Below are positions 29,477 through 38,548 of a stretch of DNA of 64,000 nt, in pieces. The number at the start of each line of letters is the position of its first letter. Position 1 is the stretch's first letter. Made by a program: the position numbers and the translations under genes. Below the pieces are notes generated by a model. The model was not told the DNA's origin, ran no database searches, and worked only from the letters and a program-made list of their open reading frames with translations. The stretch comes from Flavobacteriia bacterium (GTDB lineage: Bacteria; Bacteroidota; Bacteroidia; Flavobacteriales_D; Crocinitomicaceae): the NCBI GenBank assembly GCA_026391005.1, contig JAPLEV010000052.1:1-64000 (forward strand), in the 5' to 3' direction.

Positions 29477-30217
29477 TTAATCTATTTCATACTTCAATCG
29501 CATCGTGATATTGGCAGTTTTACGTTTTGAAGACGTATTAAAGCTACCACCCCATTCAAAATCTTCAGAAGAATTTTCGCCTGTAATCTGAAAAACACCC
29601 ATATCAGCACTTTTCATATTTCCTAAACTACCGCCGCCGCTCTCAGCAATTTTCATAGCGCGATTATAGGCGTCTTTAGTTGCTTGCTCAATCATTGATA
29701 ATTTTAAAGCCGCTAGTTTTGTGTAATAATACTGAGGAGCATTTGAATTTAATTCAATACCAGCATCAATTAACTCGGAAACTTCGCGCGATGTTTTCTC
29801 AACAAGATTAACATTTTTAGATTGAATAATCATATTTTGCGTTAGATTATATCCACTAAATAAGGAACTTCTTATGTTTCCAATTTCATCGTATTCATTT
29901 GAATAATCTTTTTGAATAGATGCCGCCTCAATAACAATATCTGAAGCCTCTATCCCTTTCTTAGACAAATATTCTTTGACTAATTTTAAGTCCTTATTTA
30001 ATTCATTATACGCCTCCTTCAAAGACATATTTTTACGTGAGAAATCAGCTCGCCAAACAATTAAATCAGAATCAAATGAAGCTTCACCTAAACCTGTAAC
30101 ACTGATAGTTGGATCTGCTTTACCTTTAGATAAATAAGAGTTCCCGAGGATGTAACCTGTAATAACTACAGCTAGCGTAATTATTAAACTTTTAAAATTA
30201 GACTTAAGAAATTCCAT
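29477..30217 (-). CDS. SIMPL domain-containing protein
   Basis: 'ISVTGLGEASFDSDLIVWRADFSRKNMSLKEAYNELNKDLKLVKEYLSKKGI...AYNRAMKIAESGG'. Confidence 0.82.
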   Translation of the reverse strand: MEFLKSNFKSLIITLAVVITGYILGNSYLSKGKADPTISVTGLGEASFDSDLIVWRADFSRKNMSLKEAYNELNKDLKLVKEYLSKKGIEASDIVIEAASIQKDYSNEYDEIGNIRSSLFSGYNLTQNMIIQSKNVNLVEKTSREVSELIDAGIELNSNAPQYYYTKLAALKLSMIEQATKDAYNRAMKIAESGGGSLGNMKSADMGVFQITGENSSEDFEWGGSFNTSSKRKTANITMRLKYEID

Positions 30218-30288
30218 GAGATTTTTTTTTATATAAAATTAGTGTTAATTTTAAGATAAACCTATTAATTACTAAGTTAAAAAAGAAT

Positions 30289-30672
30289 ATGAAACTTTCC
30301 GATATAATAGAAAATGATACCGATTTTCGTCCTTGGAATATGGAAGTATCCTCTTTTTGTATGCTGATGCACCTTTCTCAATTCGCGGGAATAATAATCC
30401 CTATGGCTGGTGTAGCATTACCAATAATCATGTGGGCAACAAATAAAGATAAGTCTTCAATTATTGATCAACACGGAAAAAATATTCTTAATTGGATGAT
30501 TTCTTTGTTTATTTATTATACAATAAGCATCATCCTCATAATACTAATTGTTGGCATTTTTGCACTAATCGCTCTTACTATGATGTGGTTTATATTTATA
30601 ATAATTGGTGCCATAAAAGCGAATAACAAAGAAATTTTTAGCTACCCACTTTCTATTCAATTTTTAAAATAA
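30289..30672 (+). CDS. DUF4870 family membrane protein
   Basis: 'MLMHLSQFAGIIIPMAGVALPIIMWATNKDKSSIIDQHGKNILNWMISLFIYY'. Confidence 0.82.
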   Translation: MKLSDIIENDTDFRPWNMEVSSFCMLMHLSQFAGIIIPMAGVALPIIMWATNKDKSSIIDQHGKNILNWMISLFIYYTISIILIILIVGIFALIALTMMWFIFIIIGAIKANNKEIFSYPLSIQFLK

Positions 30673-30704
30673 CAAAAAGTTCTTTTAACGTTTTTACCCT
30701 TAAA

Positions 30705-30746
30705 TTAGAAACTTCCCCTAAGCGTTAAAATGAAATTCCGCCCTGT
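30705..30746 (-). pseudogene. Relic of a TonB-dependent receptor C-terminus
   Basis: Reverse strand reads ...TGRNFILTLRGSF*; the intact receptor ends ...PGRNFILTLRGSF* (31340-31381); 34/42 nt identical by eye. Confidence 0.6.
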
Positions 30747-30860
30747 TAAAGCTATTTTTAAAACAGACTGACTTTAATGTATTACCTTTATCAAAAGCAA
30801 CCTTATTAAATTTTTATTTGTCTATAATTGAGTAATTTTATCACTAATTAATAAACAACC

Positions 30861-31316
30861 ATGAAAAACACAAGCATTCTATTTCTTATCGCTTTTTTTG
30901 CATTAACAGCCTGTAATAAAAAAAATAAAACAGTTACCTATGAATTAGGACAGAATTGTCTTGGTGGAATTGTTATCCAACTTGATGCTTCAAAAGAACA
31001 TGGCTTAGTAGCTGCGCTTACAGATCAAGTTACCTTCGCACAACATTTAGATTGGGGTCAATCTAAGGCAGCATGTGAAGCTTATACCGAAGGAGGTTCC
31101 GGTTGGAGACTTCCTGTTCAAGCTGAATTGGAGTTGATGTATGCGCAAAAAGCGACCATTGGTGGATTTCAATCAAGAGATTATTGGACCTCAACTTTAG
31201 GCGGAAATAACAATGCTTGGTCTAAGTACTTCGGAACACCTGGAGGAATCACAACAAGTAATTGGAAGCAATTGAGCAACTGCACACTGTGTTCTAGAGC
31301 CGTAAAGGAATTCTAA
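30861..31316 (+). CDS. Lipoprotein with DUF1566-like / C-type-lectin-like domain
   Basis: Lipobox 'FFALTACNKKNK'; 'GWRLPVQAELELMYAQKATIGGFQSRDYWTSTLGGNNNAWSKYF'. Confidence 0.75.
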   Translation: MKNTSILFLIAFFALTACNKKNKTVTYELGQNCLGGIVIQLDASKEHGLVAALTDQVTFAQHLDWGQSKAACEAYTEGGSGWRLPVQAELELMYAQKATIGGFQSRDYWTSTLGGNNNAWSKYFGTPGGITTSNWKQLSNCTLCSRAVKEF

Positions 31317-31339
31317 TAATTACATTAGTCTTTTACTTT

Positions 31340-33745
31340 TTAAAAACTACCTCTAAGCGTTAGAATAAAATTCCTGCCTGGTGCCGAAATGTTCGAAGCA
31401 TACTGACGGTAATTTTGATCTAAGATGTTCTCACATGCTACCTGAAAACTAATAGCCTTTGTGATCGAATAGGATACGCGTGCATTTAAAGTAAACCAGG
31501 AAGGCATTCCATCAACTGTTGCATAGGCAAAATTATCCTCACCAATCATATTGTAATCAACAACTCGCTTCCATCCAGCATAATTTATGAAAAACTCAGT
31601 TCGTAATCGATTAACAGATGAAATAACACTGAACTTTCCGAAAACGGGTGGAATATGATCTAAAGGATAAGGCACTGAGTCAGTTGCTATGCGACCCTTC
31701 GTGTAATTCACTGTTCCTATGACCGAAATGTATTTGTTGATTTGTCCAGCAAGCGCTCCTTCTATTCCATAGATATAAGCTTTTCCTGCATTTACCGTTG
31801 ACATAACTTGACTTAATTGACCGTCATACATAATCGAATCAGCTCCTTGAAACTGGCTATTTTGTGTCATCAATGCATTTGTCAATCGCGTATAGTAAAC
31901 ATTCACATTTACGCGCAATCCGGGCAAAATTTCCTTTGAAATTCCCACTTCACCATTAAGCGTGTATTCCACCTTTAAAGTAGGATTTGGAACAACTACA
32001 CTTCCGGGAACAGACTCAAAAACTTTACTTAAATCATCCACATTTGGCGCTCTAAATCCAGTAGAAAGATTCCCTGTAATTCTCCATGTTTTTGATGGAA
32101 GATAAACAAATCCTAAGTTCCCATTAAAAGCACTATTGTTTTGGGTGATGCTATTAAATGGAAATGGAAAATAAGATTTATCACTAAAATTTGCATTCAA
32201 GCCCACATAGGAAAAACGAAGTCCATCATTTATAATAAATTTATCACTAACTTCCCAAGTGTGCGTTGCATATAAGGCCGCAGACCACATAGAAGAACCA
32301 CCATCTGGATAGCGTGTACCGATTGCCGTTGAAGTATCAACAGAAATATTAGTAGCAAAAGCAGTAGAGTTTACTTTATTTACATAAGCCTCAGCACCAT
32401 AACGAAATTCATGCTTATTCATTTTTTTTGCGAAATCAGCATTTAAAGTAAAAATATCTAGATTTTCAACATTATGATTTTCCCAAAGATTATTGAATTT
32501 TCTGGTGATCCGACTTTCTTCAATGGATTGATAAGCTAAAATCACACGGCCTTGATCAAACAACATATTTTTCTTGGTGAATTCAAGCGTATAGGCAGCC
32601 ATCATTCTTTTCTGTGGACCATAATTCCAAGTAGCATACTTTGGATTAGATCCACTCATTTGTGTCAAACGATCATATCGCGGAACATCACCAGAATTTG
32701 ACAATTGAAAATTCAATTTATGCGTCATTGCTTCATTTTGCTTAAAAGTAAACTTTTGTAAAAGGTCATATTGCGTGTAACCTGAACCAACTTGAACATT
32801 TGTGTCTGCATTCATAACCATAGAATCAACACCATTAAATGTTGCCGCATACCATGGTCTAGATCCGAAATTACCTACATAAGGATTTCTAATAGCGCCT
32901 TGACGAAGATCACCATATTTAGAATAGGTAAAAGAAGTCAATGAACCAAAACGCTTTGTACCCACTGAAACATCCGCATGACCTGAATATCCACTTGCGG
33001 CAGAAAAATAACGCGTAAAAGCAGATGCTTTTACCAATAATTCATCATTCGTGCTTAGCGTTGGACTTTTAGTGGTAAAATTCATAACACCGCCCAAGGC
33101 ATCAGAACCATATACAACAGAACCGGCACCAAAGACCACTTCTACCCGATCCATGATTGAATTGTCGAGCGTAACGATATTTTGTAAGTGACCACCACGA
33201 TAAATGGCATTGTTCATTCGAATGCCATCCACTACCATCAGTACTTTGTTCGTTTCAAATCCACGGATAATTGGACTTCCTCCTCCCAACTGACTTTTTT
33301 GAACCATGACATTACCGGAATTAGCTAAAACATCAGCCGTTGAACTTTGGTTTTGAAAAGCAATCTCAGCAGCACGAAGTACTTGAATTTTTTGCGCTAC
33401 ATCTTTTTTCTTTTCCTCGAATTTACTAGCTGAAACAACAACCTCTTCGAAAGAATTGATGTTTTGATTGATAAAAACCTTGTATTTCGAACTTTCAATT
33501 TCTTCGACAGAATAAACGATCGAAAGATAATCTGGATGTGCAAATAAAAAGCTGAGTTCCTTTAAATTTAATTGTATCTCTCCTTTTTCATTTGTTTTTC
33601 CAAACACTGCTGATTTATCACTTTTTGAGACAAGTACATTAGCTACAGGTTGGTAAGTAGCCATGTCTATCACTTGAATTGTTTTTTGCGCATAAGACCA
33701 TCCCATAAAGAGAATGATAAATGCAGAGAATAATAATTTCTTCAT
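31340..33745 (-). CDS. TonB-dependent receptor with carboxypeptidase-like N-terminal domain
   Basis: 'EEVVVSASKFEEKKKDVAQKIQVLRAAEI', plug 'GSPIIRGFETNKVLMVVDGIRMNNAIYRGGHLQNIVTLDNSIMDRVEVVFGAGSVVYGSDALGGVMNF', C-term 'NILDQNYRQYASNISAPGRNFILTLRGSF'. Confidence 0.95.
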   Translation of the reverse strand: MKKLLFSAFIILFMGWSYAQKTIQVIDMATYQPVANVLVSKSDKSAVFGKTNEKGEIQLNLKELSFLFAHPDYLSIVYSVEEIESSKYKVFINQNINSFEEVVVSASKFEEKKKDVAQKIQVLRAAEIAFQNQSSTADVLANSGNVMVQKSQLGGGSPIIRGFETNKVLMVVDGIRMNNAIYRGGHLQNIVTLDNSIMDRVEVVFGAGSVVYGSDALGGVMNFTTKSPTLSTNDELLVKASAFTRYFSAASGYSGHADVSVGTKRFGSLTSFTYSKYGDLRQGAIRNPYVGNFGSRPWYAATFNGVDSMVMNADTNVQVGSGYTQYDLLQKFTFKQNEAMTHKLNFQLSNSGDVPRYDRLTQMSGSNPKYATWNYGPQKRMMAAYTLEFTKKNMLFDQGRVILAYQSIEESRITRKFNNLWENHNVENLDIFTLNADFAKKMNKHEFRYGAEAYVNKVNSTAFATNISVDTSTAIGTRYPDGGSSMWSAALYATHTWEVSDKFIINDGLRFSYVGLNANFSDKSYFPFPFNSITQNNSAFNGNLGFVYLPSKTWRITGNLSTGFRAPNVDDLSKVFESVPGSVVVPNPTLKVEYTLNGEVGISKEILPGLRVNVNVYYTRLTNALMTQNSQFQGADSIMYDGQLSQVMSTVNAGKAYIYGIEGALAGQINKYISVIGTVNYTKGRIATDSVPYPLDHIPPVFGKFSVISSVNRLRTEFFINYAGWKRVVDYNMIGEDNFAYATVDGMPSWFTLNARVSYSITKAISFQVACENILDQNYRQYASNISAPGRNFILTLRGSF

Positions 33746-33817
33746 TTAAATAATTTTTAATTTATACTAACATAGACCACAAGAAATTGCAGTCCGAATA
33801 AAACGTAATGGTATAAA

Positions 33818-34342
33818 TTAAACTTCTGGAGGCGGCGCTTGAGGGAGTTTGCACCAATCTTTGTGCAAATTTTGATAATAAAAAATAGGTACTGCTTTCC
33901 GGAGGAAGGAAGTAAAAACAGATGTTTCCGTGTTTTCAAGTAAAAAGAGCGTTTGGGAAAACTTCATCCATTGATTTAAAGGATGGTTGTCTGATCGGTG
34001 ACCCAAATTATAGGAAGTAGCTTGATTTAATTTCTCAAACAACCTAGATTCTTGCACGTCATCAATACAGCGAAAAATAATTCCATCAGATGTAACCGTC
34101 CGTTCAATAACATCATACATTCTTCCATTGTATTTAAATTCGTGGGATTTTATCCAGATTAAGTTCTTTTGTTCTTCCCTTGAAAAATACATGACCTTCA
34201 ATTGATCTTTGGGGACACTGTGCTTAATCACCTGTTTAATTTCTTTACGAATCTTTAACTGACTGATTTCAAAATAGGAAAACAAGCCTATTATTTGCCA
34301 AAGCATCAATATTCCCAAGAAAAAACCGATGTATTTTTTCAC
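33818..34342 (-). CDS. Hypothetical small membrane-anchored protein upstream of TonB receptor
   Basis: N-terminal hydrophobic segment, C-term 'DWCKLPQAPPPEV'; GTG start; co-directional with the receptor. Confidence 0.55.
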   Translation of the reverse strand: MKKYIGFFLGILMLWQIIGLFSYFEISQLKIRKEIKQVIKHSVPKDQLKVMYFSREEQKNLIWIKSHEFKYNGRMYDVIERTVTSDGIIFRCIDDVQESRLFEKLNQATSYNLGHRSDNHPLNQWMKFSQTLFLLENTETSVFTSFLRKAVPIFYYQNLHKDWCKLPQAPPPEV

Positions 34343-34413
34343 AAAGTAAATTTACAATAATTTACTCAAAGATGTATTTTTTCACAAAGTAAATTTACAA
34401 TAATTTACTCAAA
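34328..34413. repeat. Perfect 43-bp tandem duplication spanning a start codon
   Basis: gatgtattttttcacaaagtaaatttacaataatttactcaaa present twice, 34328-34370 and 34371-34413. Confidence 0.95.
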
Positions 34414-34429
34414 ATAGTTATTGAAAGAC

Positions 34430-35641
34430 TCATTCCCCTACTCCTTTACCAGCAATAAAGCCCGTTGTCCAAGCAGCTTGAAAATTATACCCTCCTGTTA
34501 TGCCATCAATATCAAGAACTTCCCCAGCAAAATGAAGACCTGGAACTATTTTACTTTCCATGGTACGAATGTCCACATCTTTCAATGCGACACCACCTGC
34601 CGTTACAAATTCCTCTTTAAAGGTAGTCTTACCAGAAACTTCGTAGCGATCATTAATTAACACATTTATTATTTTATTGATGCTTTTACTACCTAGATCT
34701 TGCCACCTCAATTCCAAGCTGAGCGCACATTTCTGAAGAAGAAAATGCCACAAACGGTTACTAATTGGAAAAGGGTTTAAATTGCCCATCATTTTTCCAC
34801 CTTGCGTAGCAATTATGTTTGAAATCACTTCTTGCAGCTCCATTTCTTTCTGATCATTTAGCCAATTAACAAGCACAGCAAATTGGTATTCTTTCTCTTG
34901 TAATACGCGAGCTCCCCAAGCTGATAATAGCAAGATGGCTGGTCCACTCATTCCCCAATGCGTTATCAACAATGGACCTTTGCCAATTAATTTTGTTCCT
35001 TCCACCTTCACGACCGCTTTTTCCACCACATTACCCATTAATGCCGTAATAGGATTCCCGGGCATATTGAAAGTAAATAAAGAAGGTACAGGATCAACAA
35101 TACCATGTCCCAATTTTTCAAGCCAATCCATTCCACTTTTTTTAGGTTGCCCACCTGAGGTAATGATCACCTTATCGAATTGATAGCTTTTCTCTCTCGT
35201 TTCAAGAATAAATTTATCTTGCTCCAATCGTATTGCTTGAACAGCAGCTTGGTATTCAATTTTGATCTTTAGCCGACTAGCTTCTCTCATAAAACAATCA
35301 ATGATCACCTGAGAATCATTGGCAACTGGAAAAACACACCCGTCCGGATAAACCTTTAGGGCAACACCACGTTCTGAAAACCACTGAAAAGTTTCATCTA
35401 CACCAAATATATCAAAGGCTTTTTTTAGGTAATTTTCTCCTCTTGGATAAAGCTTAGATAGTAGTATTGAATTGCGTTTTTCATTGGTTACGTTGCACCT
35501 GCCTCCACCAGAAATTTTAACTTTAGCCAAGACCTTGGTAGTCTTTTCTAAAATGATGACTTCATGATTCGGAAAATGTTGCTTTATGGATAATGCTGAA
35601 AAAAAACCTGCTGCCCCACCTCCAATTATTGCAATTTTCAT
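34430..35641 (-). CDS. NAD(P)/FAD-dependent oxidoreductase, HI0933/YhiN family
   Basis: 'MKIAIIGGGAAGFFSALSIKQHFPNHEVIILEKTTKVLAKVKISGGGRCNVTN', 'TAGGVALKDVDIRTMESKIVPGLHFAGEVLDIDGITGGYNFQAAWTTG'. Confidence 0.92.
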   Translation of the reverse strand: MKIAIIGGGAAGFFSALSIKQHFPNHEVIILEKTTKVLAKVKISGGGRCNVTNEKRNSILLSKLYPRGENYLKKAFDIFGVDETFQWFSERGVALKVYPDGCVFPVANDSQVIIDCFMREASRLKIKIEYQAAVQAIRLEQDKFILETREKSYQFDKVIITSGGQPKKSGMDWLEKLGHGIVDPVPSLFTFNMPGNPITALMGNVVEKAVVKVEGTKLIGKGPLLITHWGMSGPAILLLSAWGARVLQEKEYQFAVLVNWLNDQKEMELQEVISNIIATQGGKMMGNLNPFPISNRLWHFLLQKCALSLELRWQDLGSKSINKIINVLINDRYEVSGKTTFKEEFVTAGGVALKDVDIRTMESKIVPGLHFAGEVLDIDGITGGYNFQAAWTTGFIAGKGVGE

Positions 35642-35703
35642 TTTGTAAAAATACTTTAATTGGCGATAATCAATTTCGATTTTGGTAGAGTGAGTAAAAT
35701 TAA

Positions 35704-35822
35704 ATGAACATATAAGTAGCTAATGTTCATAATATCGTAAAATAATGGACACGTTATAGTATTTTGTATAAAAAATGGACATATATTTACATCATGTTCA
35801 TTAAAAGTAAAAAAAATGGACA
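35704..35822. promoter_or_regulatory. Operator-like array upstream of Fic gene (two ~49-bp units)
   Basis: ATGAACA(35704)-N13-TGTTCAT(35724)-N14-ATGGACA(35745); ATGGACA(35775)-N13-TGTTCAT(35795)-N14-ATGGACA(35816). Confidence 0.65.
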
Positions 35823-35841
35823 TGTAATTTAAATTAAAAAA

Positions 35842-36972
35842 ATGTACGACAGAAAAAAACCTTATAATCTACTGCCTGATTTACCTCCTAGTAAAGAAAT
35901 TATTGACGTAGAAGTATTAATGAAATGGGGTACAGCATCAAGAAATTTAGCAGAGTTAAATAAAAATATTCTTCGCGAGTTAAATAAAAATATTCTTCGC
36001 ATCCCCAATCCAAGTATGTTGGTGAATACAATTGGGCTACGCGAAGCTCAAACATCAACGGCTATCGAAAACATTTTTACTACCGAGGAAGAATTGTACA
36101 AAGCTATTTCATCTAATTTGAAAGAAGAAAATGTAGACACATCAACAAAAGAAGTATTGAATTATCGTGAAGCGCTTTGGGGGGGATTTAATTTACTTAA
36201 AAGCGAAGGAGATTTGTCAGAACAAGCAATTATATCAATATTTCAAAAAGTAAAAAATACTACACAGAGCTATCGTCCTCGGCAATCGCTTACCGTAATC
36301 AGAAGAGGAAATAGTGAATTCAAACCAGGAGAAGTAATTTACACACCGCCAAGAGGTGAAGGAATAATTGAAAGTAAAATTCGAAATTTATTATCCTTTT
36401 TGCAAGATGATAATGGAATAGACCCTTTACTGAAAATGGCGATAGCTCACTATCAATTTGAGGCAATTCACCCATTTACAGATGGAAATGGTAGAACGGG
36501 AAGGATTTTAAACCTTTTGTATTTAGTGGAACAGCAACTTATTTCACATCCTGTTTTATATTTAAGTCGTTATATTCTTCAACACAAGGACGAATATTAC
36601 CACCTCTTAACAGCGGTTACCCAAAGAGGTTTGTGGAAACCTTGGTTAATATATATGATGGAAGCGGTAGAACAAACCTCCATATATACCAATCAAATGA
36701 TTGATGAGATTATACTACAACAAGCATCAACCTTGCAATTTGCTAAAAGTAAACTCAAATGGTACACAAGTGAATTTAATGATCTGTTATTTTCACAACC
36801 CTACTTCAAACAGAAAAAAATGGGAGAAGTATTAGGAGTAACTAGCAGAACAACGCTTGCGAAATATGCCGAGCAACTTGTATCAATTGGAATTGTATCA
36901 AAGAAATACGAGGGTAAAGAAGTTTTCTATATCAATGACGATTTACTAAGAATTATTAGTGATGCGAGTTAG
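35842..36972 (+). CDS. Fic family protein (predicted AMPylase-type) with C-terminal winged-HTH-like region
   Basis: 'AIHPFTDGNGRTGRILNLLYL' Fic motif; 'STAIENIF' inhibitory-helix-like [ST]xxxE[NG]; C-term 'MGEVLGVTSRTTLAKYAEQLVSIGIVSKKYEGKEVFYIND'. Confidence 0.93.
   Translation: MYDRKKPYNLLPDLPPSKEIIDVEVLMKWGTASRNLAELNKNILRELNKNILRIPNPSMLVNTIGLREAQTSTAIENIFTTEEELYKAISSNLKEENVDTSTKEVLNYREALWGGFNLLKSEGDLSEQAIISIFQKVKNTTQSYRPRQSLTVIRRGNSEFKPGEVIYTPPRGEGIIESKIRNLLSFLQDDNGIDPLLKMAIAHYQFEAIHPFTDGNGRTGRILNLLYLVEQQLISHPVLYLSRYILQHKDEYYHLLTAVTQRGLWKPWLIYMMEAVEQTSIYTNQMIDEIILQQASTLQFAKSKLKWYTSEFNDLLFSQPYFKQKKMGEVLGVTSRTTLAKYAEQLVSIGIVSKKYEGKEVFYINDDLLRIISDAS
35953..36000 (+). repeat. Perfect 24-bp in-frame tandem duplication inside Fic gene (ELNKNILR x2)
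   Basis: gagttaaataaaaatattcttcgc at 35953-35976 and 35977-36000. Confidence 0.95.
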
Positions 36973-37043
36973 AAATCACTTCACAATTTAAGGAGGAAAA
37001 ATTCTAAGTATCTTTATCCCCATTCAACAGAAAATTAAGCGCA

Positions 37044-37667
37044 ATGGTCCCGAATTCAATTGAGATAAAAACAAGTAAAACACAACGATATTTCGCGCAC
37101 GGTACGCTGGAAAAAGCTACAAAACTTCTAATTGTCTTACATGGCTATGGCCAATTAGCGGAACATTTTATTCGTAAATTCCAACAGCTCCCTGAAGATT
37201 ACTACATAGTAGCTCCAGAAGCCATGCATCATTTTTATTTGAACGGTTCATCGGGGCGCGTTGGAGCTTCATGGATGACAAAAGAAGACAGAATTAATAA
37301 TATTGCTGATAACAATGAATACCTCAATAATCTAGTAGACTTCTTACAAACAGAAAAGCAATTTAGTGAGTTACTTGTTTTGGGATTTTCACAAGGAGGC
37401 GCAACTGCAGCTCGATGGAATGCACAAAGAAATGACATAGACCAACTCATTCTTTGGGCAAGTGTTTTTCCACCCGATCTTGAGGAATCATCAGTTGGCA
37501 ATAGTAAAAATAGAACCTTTGTTATTGGCAAGAACGATGAATTTTATGATGCTGCTGCTCAAGATAAAGAAATAAACAAGTATAGATCTTTAAATTTTGA
37601 AATCGTAGAATATGATGGAAAGCATGACATTGATGCAGACACCTTAAAAAATTTATTGGATAGATAA
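37044..37667 (+). CDS. Alpha/beta hydrolase, phospholipase/carboxylesterase family
   Basis: 'LLIVLHGYGQLAEHFIRKFQQLPEDYYIVAPEA', nucleophile 'GFSQGG', 'YDGKHDID'. Confidence 0.85.
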   Translation: MVPNSIEIKTSKTQRYFAHGTLEKATKLLIVLHGYGQLAEHFIRKFQQLPEDYYIVAPEAMHHFYLNGSSGRVGASWMTKEDRINNIADNNEYLNNLVDFLQTEKQFSELLVLGFSQGGATAARWNAQRNDIDQLILWASVFPPDLEESSVGNSKNRTFVIGKNDEFYDAAAQDKEINKYRSLNFEIVEYDGKHDIDADTLKNLLDR

Positions 37668-37669
37668 TT

Positions 37670-38461
37670 TTAAGAAGGTTTTTGTTTTCGCATCAGCGCG
37701 CGAAAAAAAGCAGGGAAATAACGCTTAATGTAAACAGCCAATACTTCTTTACCACCCATCAAAACCTCTGATTTTTCTCGACCTGCGGCACGCAGGATTA
37801 TTCGAACACATTTTTCAACCGGCATACCCGATATGTGGTTGGGATCGATAATTTGTGAAGCTTCCCCATTCGCATTAAGTGCATTGAAGGAAATTGAAGT
37901 ATTGATCTTCCCGGGACAAACCATCGTCAAGCAAAGCGAATCTTTTTCCTCTAAGGCCAAACTTTCAAAGAAACCATGCAAAGCATGTTTGGACGCTGAA
38001 TACGCAGAACGCAAATGGAAACCAAATTTACCCGCAACACTACTAATTACAATAATTTGGCCGTAGCTTTTTTTCAGGGCCGGTAAAGCTGCCTTGGTGA
38101 GCGCCACGGGTCCAAAATAATTCACCTCCATGATTTCTCGGTCCACTTCGATGGACGTATCTCGGGCATTAGCACGTTGACTGACACCACCATTATTAAC
38201 TAAAACATCAATGCTACCCATTTCATTAATTACTGTTGAAACTAAGCCAACAAAAGTCTCAGACTTTGCTAAATCTAAGGGTAAGACAAGATGCTTAGTT
38301 GGATGCATGAGCTTAGCTTTCAATTCATTAAGGCCATTGACGTTTCGAGCAGATAAGACTAAACGTGCTCCAGCTTGTTCAAATTGCCGAGCCAACTCAG
38401 CCCCTATTCCAGAGGAAGCTCCCGTTATCCATATAACTTTATTATCGTAATTTCTTTTCAT
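37670..38461 (-). CDS. Short-chain dehydrogenase/reductase
   Basis: 'VIWITGASSGIGAELARQFEQAGARLVLSARN', 'VLVNNGG', 'YSASKHALHGFFE'. Confidence 0.93.
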   Translation of the reverse strand: MKRNYDNKVIWITGASSGIGAELARQFEQAGARLVLSARNVNGLNELKAKLMHPTKHLVLPLDLAKSETFVGLVSTVINEMGSIDVLVNNGGVSQRANARDTSIEVDREIMEVNYFGPVALTKAALPALKKSYGQIIVISSVAGKFGFHLRSAYSASKHALHGFFESLALEEKDSLCLTMVCPGKINTSISFNALNANGEASQIIDPNHISGMPVEKCVRIILRAAGREKSEVLMGGKEVLAVYIKRYFPAFFRALMRKQKPS

Positions 38462-38548
38462 CCATTTGGAATAAGGTAAACAAAGTTAAAAAGAAAGCGA
38501 TACGAACTCGATGAATAATTGTTATTTTTGAGGACCAACCAATTAACA

